A stretch of DNA of 64,000 nt from Isotricha intestinalis (taxonomy: Eukaryota; Ciliophora; Litostomatea; Vestibuliferida; Isotrichidae). The position numbers and the translations under genes were made by a program. The stretch lies in the NCBI GenBank assembly GCA_023807065.1, contig JAJJLU010000349.1, forward strand, positions 18,548 through 82,547, given 5' to 3'. The notes beneath the pieces are model-generated. The model was not told the DNA's origin, did not search any database, and worked only from the letters and a program-made list of their open reading frames with translations. Shown here piece by piece: positions 10,217-19,809 of this stretch. Position 1 is the first letter of the stretch. Every line of letters starts with the position of its first letter.

Positions 10217-12058
10217 ATGAGTTTAATAACTCCAAAAAATAAAATCAATATACCTTCAAATCAAAAAGTTCTTCCATCAAATATGTTAAATAATCACTCT
10301 TTATTAATGATAAATTCAAATGATAAAAATAAAAAAATTAAAAATGAAAAAAACTTAATTTTAGATTCAATAAATAATATAAATGAAAATCAAGGAAAAA
10401 ATAAGAATAATTATTTTGAAATTTTAAAAGATAAAATATTTAGTCCTGAAAATACTTTAAAACCAGAATCAAAAAATCAAAAAATCTTTTCAGAAATATC
10501 AAAAAAATTAAAAAATATAAAAAACAATATAAACATAAATTTATTTTTATCATCAAAAAATAAAAAAAATGAAAAAAAAGAGATAAAATATCTTCCAGAG
10601 AAAAATATATATTTCAAAAATAAAAAAACATTATTTTTAGATTTAGATGAAACATTAGTTCATTCATCATTTAAATCTTTTAATAATAAAGAAGAAATAA
10701 TTTTTGATATGTTATTTGAAGAAAAAAAACATACAATTCATGTTTTAAAAAGACCTTTTGTGGATGAATTTTTAAATCAAATGTCAAATTTATTTGAAAT
10801 TGTAATTTTCACTGCTTCAATTTCAGATTATGCAAATCCACTTTTAAATAAATTAGATATTAATAATAAAATTTCCTTTAGGTTATTTAGAGAACATTGT
10901 ACTTCTTCTGGAAATTTTTTTATTAAAGATTTAAGGAAAGTTAATAGAAATTTAAAAGATGTTATTTTAATTGATAATAATCCTATATCTTATTTATATA
11001 ATAAAGATAATGGCATTCCTATTTTAACTTGGCATTCCATTAAAAGTGATAATGAATTAATTAAATTAATTCCTTTATTAGAATATTTAAGTCAATGTGA
11101 TGATGTTAGAAATGTTATTAAAAAAGTGATTAATGGAAATTTTATTAATTATCATGAAGTTAATAAATTGTTAAATAATAATAAAAATAAAGAAAATATT
11201 AAAGAAAATAATATTAATAATTTTAACAGTAATAACAAAGATTTTTTTGGTTTAGGAAATATTTTAAGTCAAAGAAATAATAAATCTCTTTTTAACAATA
11301 CTGTTAATAATAATAATAAAGATAATAATAATAATAATACTGAAAATAAAAATGATAATATAATAAAGTATAAATTTTCAAATTATTATTTTAATCCTCA
11401 TGAAAGGAATTCTATAAGAGAAAATTTAAATGATTTAGAACCAAGAAAATCAAATAATTTATTTGATGATAAAATATATTCAGAAAAATATAATACGTTT
11501 TATAATCCAAAAACAACTTCAGTTATTGAAAAAAAATATGGAGAAAATTTCATTAAATCTATTTTCGATAAAGGAAAAAAAAAAGATTCAATTATATCTT
11601 CAAATTATTCTAATTCTTCTTCTAAAAGTTCAAGTGTGAAAAAAGTAATGAAGAAAAATTATTATAATAAATTAATAGATATGAATGAGAAAAAAAAGAA
11701 TAAAGAAGAAAAAGAAAAATTAGATTCTTTTCATAGAAATAATCCAAGTTTAATTAATAATAATATTAATATAAATCCAATTACTTTGCCTTCTCGTTCT
11801 GTTGAAAAAAATATATTTTCTTTTAATAAATCTAAATTTCATGAATCAAAGATTAATGCTTTTAATTCCAAAATTTCAAATGGAAAAAATGATAAATTAA
11901 ATATTGAAAGAAATAAAACATTTGAAAGCTTCTCTTTCCTTTCTATTAATAAAAATAATAATGTTAAAACAAATAGAAATAATTCAAATATTTTTAAAGA
12001 CAGATATCAAAGTAATAGTGGAAATTATTCTTTCCTTAAATCTAATTTTTTCAGTTGA
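10217..12058 (+). CDS. SCP/Dullard-type (FCP1-like) protein phosphatase
   Basis: HAD-superfamily serine/threonine phosphatase of the CTD-small-phosphatase/Dullard group. Seen: 613 residues. The catalytic domain spans about 135-310 with the signature LDLDETLVH (141-149: nucleophile Asp142, acid/base Asp144, Thr146). It also has the family strings HVLKRPFVDEFL, IVIFTASISDYANPLL, FREHCTSSGNFFIKDL and VILIDNNPISY, the last giving the motif IV acidic residues. A disordered Asn/Lys/Ser-rich head (1-130) and a long Asn-rich tail (310-613) flank it. No BRCT or membrane segment is seen, so it is SCP-like rather than FCP1 or classic Dullard. The substrate is unknown; the RNA polymerase II tail is one option. 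Confidence 0.9.
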   Translation: MSLITPKNKINIPSNQKVLPSNMLNNHSLLMINSNDKNKKIKNEKNLILDSINNINENQGKNKNNYFEILKDKIFSPENTLKPESKNQKIFSEISKKLKNIKNNININLFLSSKNKKNEKKEIKYLPEKNIYFKNKKTLFLDLDETLVHSSFKSFNNKEEIIFDMLFEEKKHTIHVLKRPFVDEFLNQMSNLFEIVIFTASISDYANPLLNKLDINNKISFRLFREHCTSSGNFFIKDLRKVNRNLKDVILIDNNPISYLYNKDNGIPILTWHSIKSDNELIKLIPLLEYLSQCDDVRNVIKKVINGNFINYHEVNKLLNNNKNKENIKENNINNFNSNNKDFFGLGNILSQRNNKSLFNNTVNNNNKDNNNNNTENKNDNIIKYKFSNYYFNPHERNSIRENLNDLEPRKSNNLFDDKIYSEKYNTFYNPKTTSVIEKKYGENFIKSIFDKGKKKDSIISSNYSNSSSKSSSVKKVMKKNYYNKLIDMNEKKKNKEEKEKLDSFHRNNPSLINNNININPITLPSRSVEKNIFSFNKSKFHESKINAFNSKISNGKNDKLNIERNKTFESFSFLSINKNNNVKTNRNNSNIFKDRYQSNSGNYSFLKSNFFS

Positions 12059-13028
12059 ATATATATTATTTAAGAAAAATTTATATATATTATACAAATT
12101 TTTAATATTATTTTCCCAATAATTTATTTTGTAAGAAAAATATAATGTAGATAAAAATAATTAACATAATATTACTATAAATATTTAGATAAATTTTTGT
12201 ATCATGTTTTTTTTCTTAAAACAAATAATAAATTATTATTGTTAAAAAATATAAACCAAATCTAAATATTTCAAAATGAAATAAAAAATATTTTAAATTC
12301 AATAAAATAAAATTAATAATATATAAATAAAAAAATTATTTGATACAATAACTACCAGTGAATTAATTAAATAAAAAAATAATTCAATATAATTTGAATA
12401 AATTGTAAAAGAAGCTTTTCAAACAATCTATAAAAATAAAAATAGAAAAAAGTGAATTATATAAATGTAAGAAAGAAGTTATAAATGATTTAATATATCA
12501 TCTCCAAAAAAAATAGAAAAATTTTTTACAAAATTGATGATGATAAAAATGGTGTATTGATTATGAAGAATTTCAAGCTTTTACTAAGGATAATATGATT
12601 AAAATAATAAATGAAATATATTAGAAAAAATTTATATTAAGTTTTGATTCAATCTTTCTTTTTGAATTATTTTATTTATCAAATTTTTATTATTTTATGA
12701 GAAATTTATGCCTTTTAGATATTATTATTTTCTTTTATTTTTTCAATTGTAATTAATTAAAAAAATAAAAAATATTTTTATAAAAAAGTTTAAAATAATA
12801 TATACAGAAACATTTATAAATTAAATTTAAATGTATATGTTTAAAATCACATTTTTAGAAGAACAAAAGTAATAAAATCTAAAAATAAATTTTAAATTAA
12901 TATAATCTTTGAAACAAATAAAGCAAAAATTAATTGAATTAAATATTAAAAATAATATAATAATGATATTTTAATTTAGTTTTTGTTCATTAAATTTATA
13001 TGGAAAAAAGTAAATTATTTATAAAAAA
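12059..13028. other. Long intergenic spacer with a coding relic
   Basis: 970 bases between two genes on the plus strand. The stretch 12367-12624 has decayed EF-hand coding sequence (separate entry). The remaining parts are AT-rich, and I recognise nothing in them. Confidence 0.6.
12367..12624 (+). pseudogene. EF-hand protein relic
   Basis: Translated in frame, 12409-12513 reads as coding-like sequence (LFKQSIKIKIEKSELYK, then KEVINDLIYHLQK) and then hits TAG at 12514. Shifted by one base, 12518-12558 reads IFYKIDDDKNGVL. Shifted back, 12559-12624 reads DYEEFQAFTKDNM and on to a TAG stop. Joined, this is a full EF-hand loop with Asp/Asp/Asn at the 1, 3 and 5 positions, the invariant Gly at 6 and Glu at 12. 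The breaks lie in or near homopolymer runs, and an earlier TAA sits at 12406. This is what a dying EF-hand gene (calmodulin or CDPK tail type) looks like. Sequencing indels in a live gene are the alternative; I found no intron that repairs it. Confidence 0.5.
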
Positions 13029-14282
13029 ATGGATTCAATTAATTCTCCAAAAAAATCACCTTCGAAAAACCAAAATAAATATTTAAATGATATGATATTA
13101 GAAACTAAAAATTCAAAATATATATTAATTGAAAAAATAGGTTCAGGTGCAACATCCAAAATTTATAAAGGATATGATGAATTAGATAAAAAAAAAAAAC
13201 TATATGCTTTTAAAATAATAAAACAAGAAAAATTAGGAATAGCAAGTATAAATATAATAAAAAACGAAATATCGTCTCTTCAAAAATTATCTCATCCAAA
13301 TATAATAAAAATATATGAAAATGATTTTGGAAATTTTCAAAAGAAAAATAAAGAAGCAAAACAAGTATTTTTTATAAAAATAGAATATTTACCAAAAGGA
13401 TCTTTATTTGATTATATATATGAAATAAAAAAACCATTTTCAGAAAATCAAGCAAAAATAATAATAAAATCCTTAATAGAATCATTAGAATGTATTCACA
13501 AAAATAATTTATGTCATAGAGATTTAAAACCTGAAAATATAATGTTTGATGAAAATTATAATTTAAAAATAGTAGATTTTGGTTTTGCTGAAAAATTAAA
13601 TTTATATCCAAATGGTAAATTAATAAATATTTTAGGAACTCCTTCTTATTCTTCACCAGAATTATTATTACAACAACCATATTATGGAATTTCAAATGAT
13701 ATTTTTGCAATTGGAGTTATTTTATTTATTTTAGTCACTGGGAATATGCCTTTTAAAGTTGCAGTTAATGAAGATATTAATTATAATTTAATTATTAATA
13801 ATCAAATGGAAAAATTTTGGGAATTTAAAAATATTAATTTATCTAATGAATTTAAAGAATTATTCTCTGGTTTAGTTAATTTCGATTATTCTTTAAGACC
13901 TAGTTTAAGTGAAATTAAATTTTTTAAATGGATTAATAATATTACATTAAATGATATTAATGAATTGAAAAAGACTTTAAAAGAAAGATTTGAATTGTTT
14001 TCTCAGAAAAAAAATAAAAATATATTTATTAATAATGGTAGTAATTGTATAAATTGTAAAAAAATGAAAAATCCTTTTGATTATAAAGAAAATGTAAAAG
14101 TTATAATTGGAAATAAAACTTTGAGGAATAAAAAAAAGGATTTTATGGTTAAGAATAATGTAAATAAAAAACAGAAATTAAAAGAAGAAAATACAGTAAG
14201 TAATAATAAAATTAAACTAATTTTTAACAATAATTCAAATGGTTCTAATTTTGAGTCTATACTTTCTCAATTATTAAATTAA
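13029..14282 (+). CDS. Serine/threonine protein kinase, CAMK-like
   Basis: 417 residues. Kinase domain about 30-305: glycine loop GSGATSKIYKG (38-48), ATP lysine K62 (YAFK), catalytic HRDLKPEN (163-170), DFG (183-185), activation segment ILGTPSYSSPELL and a clear APE-equivalent SPE. All catalytic residues are present, so it should be active. The activation segment and the D-x-F-A-IGVILF helix F pattern place it in the CAMK-like group. The 110-residue tail is basic and Asn/Lys-rich with a CINCK cysteine pair and no calmodulin or EF-hand module that I can see. The EF-hand relic lies just upstream on the same strand, but its frame does not connect to this start. Confidence 0.9.
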   Translation: MDSINSPKKSPSKNQNKYLNDMILETKNSKYILIEKIGSGATSKIYKGYDELDKKKKLYAFKIIKQEKLGIASINIIKNEISSLQKLSHPNIIKIYENDFGNFQKKNKEAKQVFFIKIEYLPKGSLFDYIYEIKKPFSENQAKIIIKSLIESLECIHKNNLCHRDLKPENIMFDENYNLKIVDFGFAEKLNLYPNGKLINILGTPSYSSPELLLQQPYYGISNDIFAIGVILFILVTGNMPFKVAVNEDINYNLIINNQMEKFWEFKNINLSNEFKELFSGLVNFDYSLRPSLSEIKFFKWINNITLNDINELKKTLKERFELFSQKKNKNIFINNGSNCINCKKMKNPFDYKENVKVIIGNKTLRNKKKDFMVKNNVNKKQKLKEENTVSNNKIKLIFNNNSNGSNFESILSQLLN

Positions 14283-14384
14283 AAAAACTACTTTTTAATC
14301 AAATGTAGTTTTTTGTTGGTATATTAAGAAAATATATGTTTGTTTTATATATAAATGTATAAATTATTAAACATATATTTTCTT
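14282..14384. repeat. Two tandem inverted repeats after the kinase stop
   Basis: The first is a perfect 10-bp inverted repeat (arms 14282-14291 and 14305-14314, loop 13), which begins in the stop codon region. The second is a perfect 16-bp inverted repeat (arms 14326-14341 and 14369-14384, loop 27). They could fold in the 3' UTR or act in 3'-end formation. In DNA this AT-rich, one such 16-bp repeat per window is not far from chance expectation. Confidence 0.4.
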
Positions 14385-14654
14385 TTACATTCAAATAAAT
14401 TTATTATAATTTTTTGCTGGTGCAAGTTTACATTTTAAAGTGTTTTAAATATGTAAATATATATATGTAATTTAATCAAATAGAATAAATAATTTATTTT
14501 TTTATATTATATAAACTATTAATAAAAATTAAAAAAGGGTTTCATTATTTTATATATAGAAAATTTCATTTTAATCATCACATAAATTTATTAAATTATA
14601 TTAATATTTTGTTATATAATTATGTTTTTAAAACAAATTACAATTTTTACATAA
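14283..14654. other. Intergenic spacer
   Basis: 372 bases between two plus-strand genes. The first hundred bases hold the inverted repeats. The rest, including a slightly GC-richer patch around 14416-14430 (tgctggtgcaag), carries no feature I recognise. Confidence 0.6.
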
Positions 14655-16043
14655 ATGAAAAAAAAAAAATTAGATAAGAATTTTTATCTGAAGATAATAA
14701 ATCAATATGCAGATAATTATAAATTATTAGAAGAAGAAAATAATTCTTTAAAAAATGAGAATAAAGATTTAAAAACAAATTTAAATGTAAATAAAGAAAT
14801 AATAGAATCATTTTTTAAAAAAGGAGATGAGAAGAACACATATTTATTATATCTAAATAATCTAAAAGAAGAAATAAAACAAATAGAAGAAAAAAATGAG
14901 AAATTAAAAAAAGATAATATTGATTTACATCAGAAAATAATAAAAAATGATAATACAATGTCAGAATTTTTAACAAAAAAATCAGATAGAACAAGAGAAA
15001 TTAAAAATAGAATATTTATCTTAGAAAATATTATAGTAAAGAAAAATTCAGTGATTGAAAATTTAAAAAAAAAATATTTATCTTTACAAGAAACAAAAGA
15101 TATTGATATTGATAAAGAACCAAGAGAAGTATTTATTGCAGAACCAAATGAAAATTTATTAATATTATTTAATGATTTAAATTTATATAAAGAAGCTTAT
15201 GAAAAAATATTAAGAAAAATAAAAGGTTATAAACAAGAAATAGAGAATTTAAAAGATAAATTAAGAGAAAAAAATGTGAATAATATGCAAAATTTTTCTA
15301 CAAAAATAATAGATGAAATAATTCAAAAACAAACAAAAAAAAATTGGGAAACTGATGAATGGTTTGCAGTCTTAAATTATTTAAATATTAATAATAATGA
15401 TATTACAAATAATACTCATAATAATAAATTTATGTGTAAATTACTTGATGCTATTGAATTATTAAATAGAATCTTAATAAAGAGAAATAATAAAATAATA
15501 GAATTAGAAAAAGAAATTGAAAAATTAAAAGAAAAAAATAAAGATTTATCATCTGAAAATATTAATTTATTAAAAAGTGTTTTTATGTTAAAAGGATTAA
15601 AAGGTCATTATGGAAATAAATTTAAAAATAATAAATTAATGAGAGCAAGTGGACAATATATTAATGCAAATATATCAATGATAAATAATATTTCTTTAGA
15701 TGAAAATAATAAAATTTTTTTGTTAAAAGATTTATTTAATAAAAATAATAATAATTATTTATCATCTAGTCAATCTATGATTGTTGAAAATAATATTAGT
15801 TCTCATAAAAATATTCCTTTTCAAAGTTTTAATTATTCTAATTTATCTATTAGAAATAATATGAATAAAACAAATTATACTCAATCTAGTGATAGTGAAA
15901 TTTTAAATGATAATGATGTTTTGAAAAAATTAAATCAAAGTAATAATCTAATTAAAAAATATGTAAGGAATAATAAGAGAAAAAAAAGTGAAAGTAACAG
16001 AGAAAAAATAAATAAACATTTTAATATTAATTCTGATAATTAA
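14655..16043 (+). CDS. Long coiled-coil protein, unrecognised
   Basis: Not recognised. 462 residues. Coiled coil from about 15 to 145 (KLLEEENNSLKNENKDLKTN), then a more globular patch with EVFIAEPNENLLILFNDLNLYKEAYEKIL (about 155-190), a second coil to about 310, and a Ser/Asn-rich tail ending in a basic KRKKSESNREK stretch. The globular strings NWETDEWFAVLNYLNI look conserved in style and could be the part that names the family in a profile search. No transmembrane segment. A centrosomal, basal-body or golgin-like scaffold is possible; the sequence does not decide. Confidence 0.7.
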   Translation: MKKKKLDKNFYLKIINQYADNYKLLEEENNSLKNENKDLKTNLNVNKEIIESFFKKGDEKNTYLLYLNNLKEEIKQIEEKNEKLKKDNIDLHQKIIKNDNTMSEFLTKKSDRTREIKNRIFILENIIVKKNSVIENLKKKYLSLQETKDIDIDKEPREVFIAEPNENLLILFNDLNLYKEAYEKILRKIKGYKQEIENLKDKLREKNVNNMQNFSTKIIDEIIQKQTKKNWETDEWFAVLNYLNINNNDITNNTHNNKFMCKLLDAIELLNRILIKRNNKIIELEKEIEKLKEKNKDLSSENINLLKSVFMLKGLKGHYGNKFKNNKLMRASGQYINANISMINNISLDENNKIFLLKDLFNKNNNNYLSSSQSMIVENNISSHKNIPFQSFNYSNLSIRNNMNKTNYTQSSDSEILNDNDVLKKLNQSNNLIKKYVRNNKRKKSESNREKINKHFNINSDN

Positions 16044-16220
16044 TTTTTCATTTTAATTAAAAAATAAGTTTAATTAACAAAGAGATAGTTTTTTAATTAT
16101 ATTAAATTCTTAAGTGTATAAGCTTATTAAATGAATATAATAGTATAAATTCACAATAAAAAAATTTTTAAATATAATTAAAACAAAAATAAAAAAAACA
16201 ATAAAAAAAAAATTCATAAA

Positions 16221-17826
16221 ATGGAATCAAATCTAAAAGATTATTTAAATTTTGCAAAAGATCCAGAAATAAAAAAATCAGTAAACAACGAAACAATATT
16301 ATTTACAGATAAAATAATAAAAATAAACAGATATGGAATGTCTCAAGAAAGAAATATTATAATAACCAGTTGGGGAATATACAATTTAAAAAAAAAATGT
16401 AAATATATATAATTAAAAAATTATAGCTGTAAAAAGGAGAATTCCCTTAGGAATAATATTAGGAATTACAATAAGTAAAATAACAGATGAATTTGTTATT
16501 CATGGAACAGATACAGAATATGATTATGATTATATTTCTCCTAGAAGAAATGAAATCATTGAAATTATTTCTGAAGCTTATAAAGAAATTGATCATACTC
16601 CTTTGAGATTTTGCATTGTTGAAGAAAATGTTTTAAAAAATTATGTTACTTTAAAAAAAGAAAAAAAAAATAATCCTAAATTCACTAGAATGTTATTAAA
16701 TCAATTAACAGACATAAATACATATTTAAATAAGAATAAAAATATATCATCTCAAAATAACAATAATAATAATAATAATAATAATGATAATAATAATATA
16801 ACAAGAGGAAGAACAAAAACAATGTTTTCATCACATAAAACAATAAAAGAAGTAAAACTTGAAGATTTCAAAATATTAAAAATTATAGGAAGAGGTTCTT
16901 TTGGAAAAGTAAGTTTAGTAGAATATATACCAACAAATGAAATATATGCAATGAAGAGTTTAAAAAAAGATATATTAATAGAACAAGAGCAAATAGAAAA
17001 TACAATATTAGAAAAGAATATATTAGAAAATATAAATTACCCATTATTATGTAATTTAATATTTTGTTTCCAAACAGAAGAAAGAATTTATTTCATAATG
17101 CCATTTTTAAGCGGAGGTGAATTATTTCAACATTTACGTAAATTTAGAACATTCGATGAACCAAAAGTAAAATTTTATTCAAGTCAAATCGCATTAGCAA
17201 TAGAATATTTACATAATAAAGGAATAATATATCGTGATTTAAAGCCAGAAAATATATTAATGGATGAAAAAGGTTATTTAAGATTAGCAGATTTTGGAAT
17301 GGCCAAAAAATTAAATAATAATGAGAAAGCAATGTCATTTTGTGGAACACCAGAATATTTAGCACCTGAAATTATTATTGGTGAAGGACATGACAAAAAT
17401 GCTGATTGGTGGTCTTTTGGTATTTTAATATATGAAATGTTATGTGGATTACCTCCTTTTTATGTTGAAAATTTAGAAAGAATGTATGAATTAATTAAAA
17501 GTGGACCATTAAAATTTCCTAAAAGAATTACTTTAAGTGATGAAGCTAAAGATATTATTAAAAAATTATTAGAAAGAAATGTTAAAAAAAGATTAGGTTA
17601 TAATGGCATTAAAGAAATTAAGGAACATCCTTTTTTTAAAGACATTGATTTTAATCTTATTGAACAAAAAAAAATTCCTGCTCCTTTTGTCCCTAAAATT
17701 AATGATAAAATGGATGTTACTTATTTTGATGAAGAATTTACTAGTGAAGACACTGGAATGTCTTTTATTCCTGAAAAAAATTTAGATATTATTAAAGCTA
17801 ATCAAGATAAGTTTAAAGATTTTTAG
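16221..17826 (+). CDS. AGC-family protein kinase with N-terminal TH1/PH-like domain
   Basis: The short first frame ends at 16412, but removing a 28-nt intron (16399-16426, GTAAAT...TTATAG) gives one protein of 525 residues. Residues about 15-125 resemble the membrane-binding TH1 domain of class I myosins: the strings KINRYGMSQERNIIITSWGIYNLKKK and KRRIPLGIILGITIS followed by DYDYISPRRNEIIEIISEAYKEI. The kinase domain is about 206-470: GRGSFGK, ATP lysine K236, YRDLKPEN (328-335), DFG (348-350), T-loop FCGTPEYLAPE with T367, then an AGC tail. The protein ends in FKDF-COOH, like the carboxy-terminal hydrophobic motif of PKA. An Asn tract from an AAT microsatellite (near 16760-16800) links the two halves. 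The lipid-binding domain plus AGC kinase recalls PKB/Akt in layout. Ends in TAG. Confidence 0.85.
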
Positions 17827-18580
17827 AATTTTTTTATTTTATATTTTTTTTGATTTAGAAAAATTCATATTTTTAAATGATTTTAATTCTTAATTTCATT
17901 AATATTTATTTAAATAATTATAATCATTAATTTAATCTTCTTTATTATTTTAGTTATTTTGAAAAAGATTTAATATTTTTTATAGGTATGAAGTTTTATT
18001 TTATGAAATTTTAATTCTTTTTAAAGGCTTCATATTTCTAATTGAAAAATTCTTTTTAATATTTTAAAAAAAAAAAATAATCTAAAAGTTTAATTATAGG
18101 ATAATTGATATTTAACTCATAATTTGCTGTATAAATTTGTTTTATTTTTGTTATCTTTATATATATAATATTATTGGAAAATATTATTTTTAGGAAGATT
18201 TTTCATAAAAATTTATTTTTTATCTAAATCTTCATTAAGATGAAATTATGATAAACTTTTTAAAAAAAAATGTAAATTTCTAAAATTTAACTAATTCTTA
18301 ATTTTTAAGAGAAACATCTTTTTTATTTTCGAAAATATATTTCTTATCATTCAATAATAATATTTTATTTTTTTTATATTATTATATAAATATATTAATC
18401 TATGATAAGTTATAGTAAATAGTTAACTTTTAGAATAATAGTTTCAAAGTGTTTCTCTTATGGTTTTTCTCCTTTTTCTTTCATTTGTTTTATATTTCTT
18501 CTCAAAAACTTTTAATCATTTCTAATGGATTAATAATAAAATTTAAAAAAATTATTTATTTATTAATTTATATTAATATA
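17827..18580. other. Intergenic spacer with possible coding relic
   Basis: 754 bases between convergent genes. A perfect 7-bp inverted repeat lies near 17985-18033 (tatgaag/cttcata). On the minus strand, 18235-18484 has stretches with protein-like codon make-up interrupted by TAA/TAG (see findings). Nothing else is recognised. Confidence 0.5.
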
Positions 18581-19552
18581 TCATTGATCCTCAGTTAAAT
18601 ATAAAATTGCTTCATTTAAATAACCTTCTGATTTTATAATTGCCTTTATAATTTTATTATCATTTATTCCTTCTAAATTATATCTTTTTTTTGCTTCATT
18701 TAATAATGCTTTTAGAGAATCAGTCAATTGAACTTGATTTTCTGAATTATTATTATTTGCTATATTATTTCTATAATTTTCTGAATCATTATTATTTATT
18801 ATATTATTTCTATAATTTTCTGAATCATTATTATTTATTATATTATTACTATCATTTTCTGAATTATTATTATTTTTGATATTACTTTCATTTTCTGAAT
18901 TATTATTATTTATTATATTATTACTATCATTTTCTGAATTATAATTTATTATATTATTACTATCATTTTCTGAATTATTATTATTGATTTTAGAATTTTT
19001 CTTAAAATTATTTTTAATAGGTTTAAATGAAAAATGAATACTTTGTACAGTATATTTATCATATATAGATGAGATTTCAAAATTTATATTTTTTTGGAAG
19101 TATTTATTTTCCCATTTTTTATATTCTTTTTTTGTTTTAATTTGTAATAAAGAATGAGGATGATTTTCCTGACATTTTCCACAAAAATATATATTGCACT
19201 CAATACATTTGTATAGTATATTTACAATATTTTTTTTACAAACATTACATTGAACATCAAAATTAGTTTCCTTATTTTTTGGTATATTATTGTTTATGAA
19301 AGAAGAGAAAATTAATTCAATTTGAATTATAATATCTTCTTTATTATTCAATATCTTTTTTATCAACAACTCATAATCTTCTTTTGAATTAATATGATAT
19401 AATCCATTATTTTTATAAAATATAGAATAATATTTATATAATTCTTTAGGCTCAACATTTAACATTTCAGATAAACCATTAGTAAAATTATAATAATCTT
19501 TTGGTATTTTAATATCTAACATTTGTGTATCATATTTTATTTTAACATTCAT
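18581..19552 (-). CDS. PB1-ZZ-UBA protein, p62/NBR1-like selective autophagy receptor candidate
   Basis: 323 residues with three modules in the order of p62/SQSTM1 and NBR1. Residues 1-83 look like a PB1 domain (opening NVKIKY, basic first strand; strands to IIIQIEL). Residues 100-137 are a ZZ zinc finger with C102, C105, C116, C119, C124, C127, H131 and H133. Residues about 275-323 are a UBA-like three-helix domain (IIKAIIKSEGYLNEAILYLT). Between ZZ and UBA lies an Asn/Ser/Glu repeat region with a 13-residue period. Known family role: bind ubiquitinated cargo and deliver it to autophagosomes through Atg8. I do not see a convincing LIR motif, and the PB1 acidic OPCA part is weak. Function by layout only. 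Ends in TGA. Confidence 0.75.
   Translation of the reverse strand: MNVKIKYDTQMLDIKIPKDYYNFTNGLSEMLNVEPKELYKYYSIFYKNNGLYHINSKEDYELLIKKILNNKEDIIIQIELIFSSFINNNIPKNKETNFDVQCNVCKKNIVNILYKCIECNIYFCGKCQENHPHSLLQIKTKKEYKKWENKYFQKNINFEISSIYDKYTVQSIHFSFKPIKNNFKKNSKINNNNSENDSNNIINYNSENDSNNIINNNNSENESNIKNNNNSENDSNNIINNNDSENYRNNIINNNDSENYRNNIANNNNSENQVQLTDSLKALLNEAKKRYNLEGINDNKIIKAIIKSEGYLNEAILYLTEDQ
18738..18990 (-). repeat. 39-bp tandem repeat inside the PB1-ZZ-UBA gene
   Basis: Imperfect tandem copies of a 39-bp unit, about six to seven, encoding 13-residue units of the type NNDSENYRNNIIN / NNNSENDSNNIIN. Two neighbouring copies are nearly identical at DNA level; others vary in length by whole codons. 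The reading frame is kept throughout, as expected for a disordered spacer that varies by slippage or unequal exchange. Confidence 0.85.
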
Positions 19553-19809
19553 TTATTTAAAAAATTATATTTATTAAACAAAAATTAAAAAAGAGTAAAT
19601 AAATTAAATTAAAAAAGATTTATCGAATTAAAATTATAATTTCATTATTTAAACACAATCAAATTTCATTTTCATTTTTTTATTTTTAATAATATTTCTT
19701 TAAAAAGAAATCATTTTTCCCTATATTAAGAAAAATAAATAAATAAACATAATAAATATAAAAAAATAAATAAAAAAGGAAACAACAAAAAATTAAAAAA
19801 ATACTAAAA

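Noticed and set aside
8421..12376. An 18-mer (gtgaattaattaaataaa) present near 8421 and again near 12357
   Set aside because: In DNA of this composition many shared 18-mers are expected by chance in 64 kb; flanks do not align.
12466..12516. Intron (GTAAGA...AATAG) that would repair the EF-hand relic
   Set aside because: Joining the flanks creates a stop or shifts out of the EF-hand frame in every phase.
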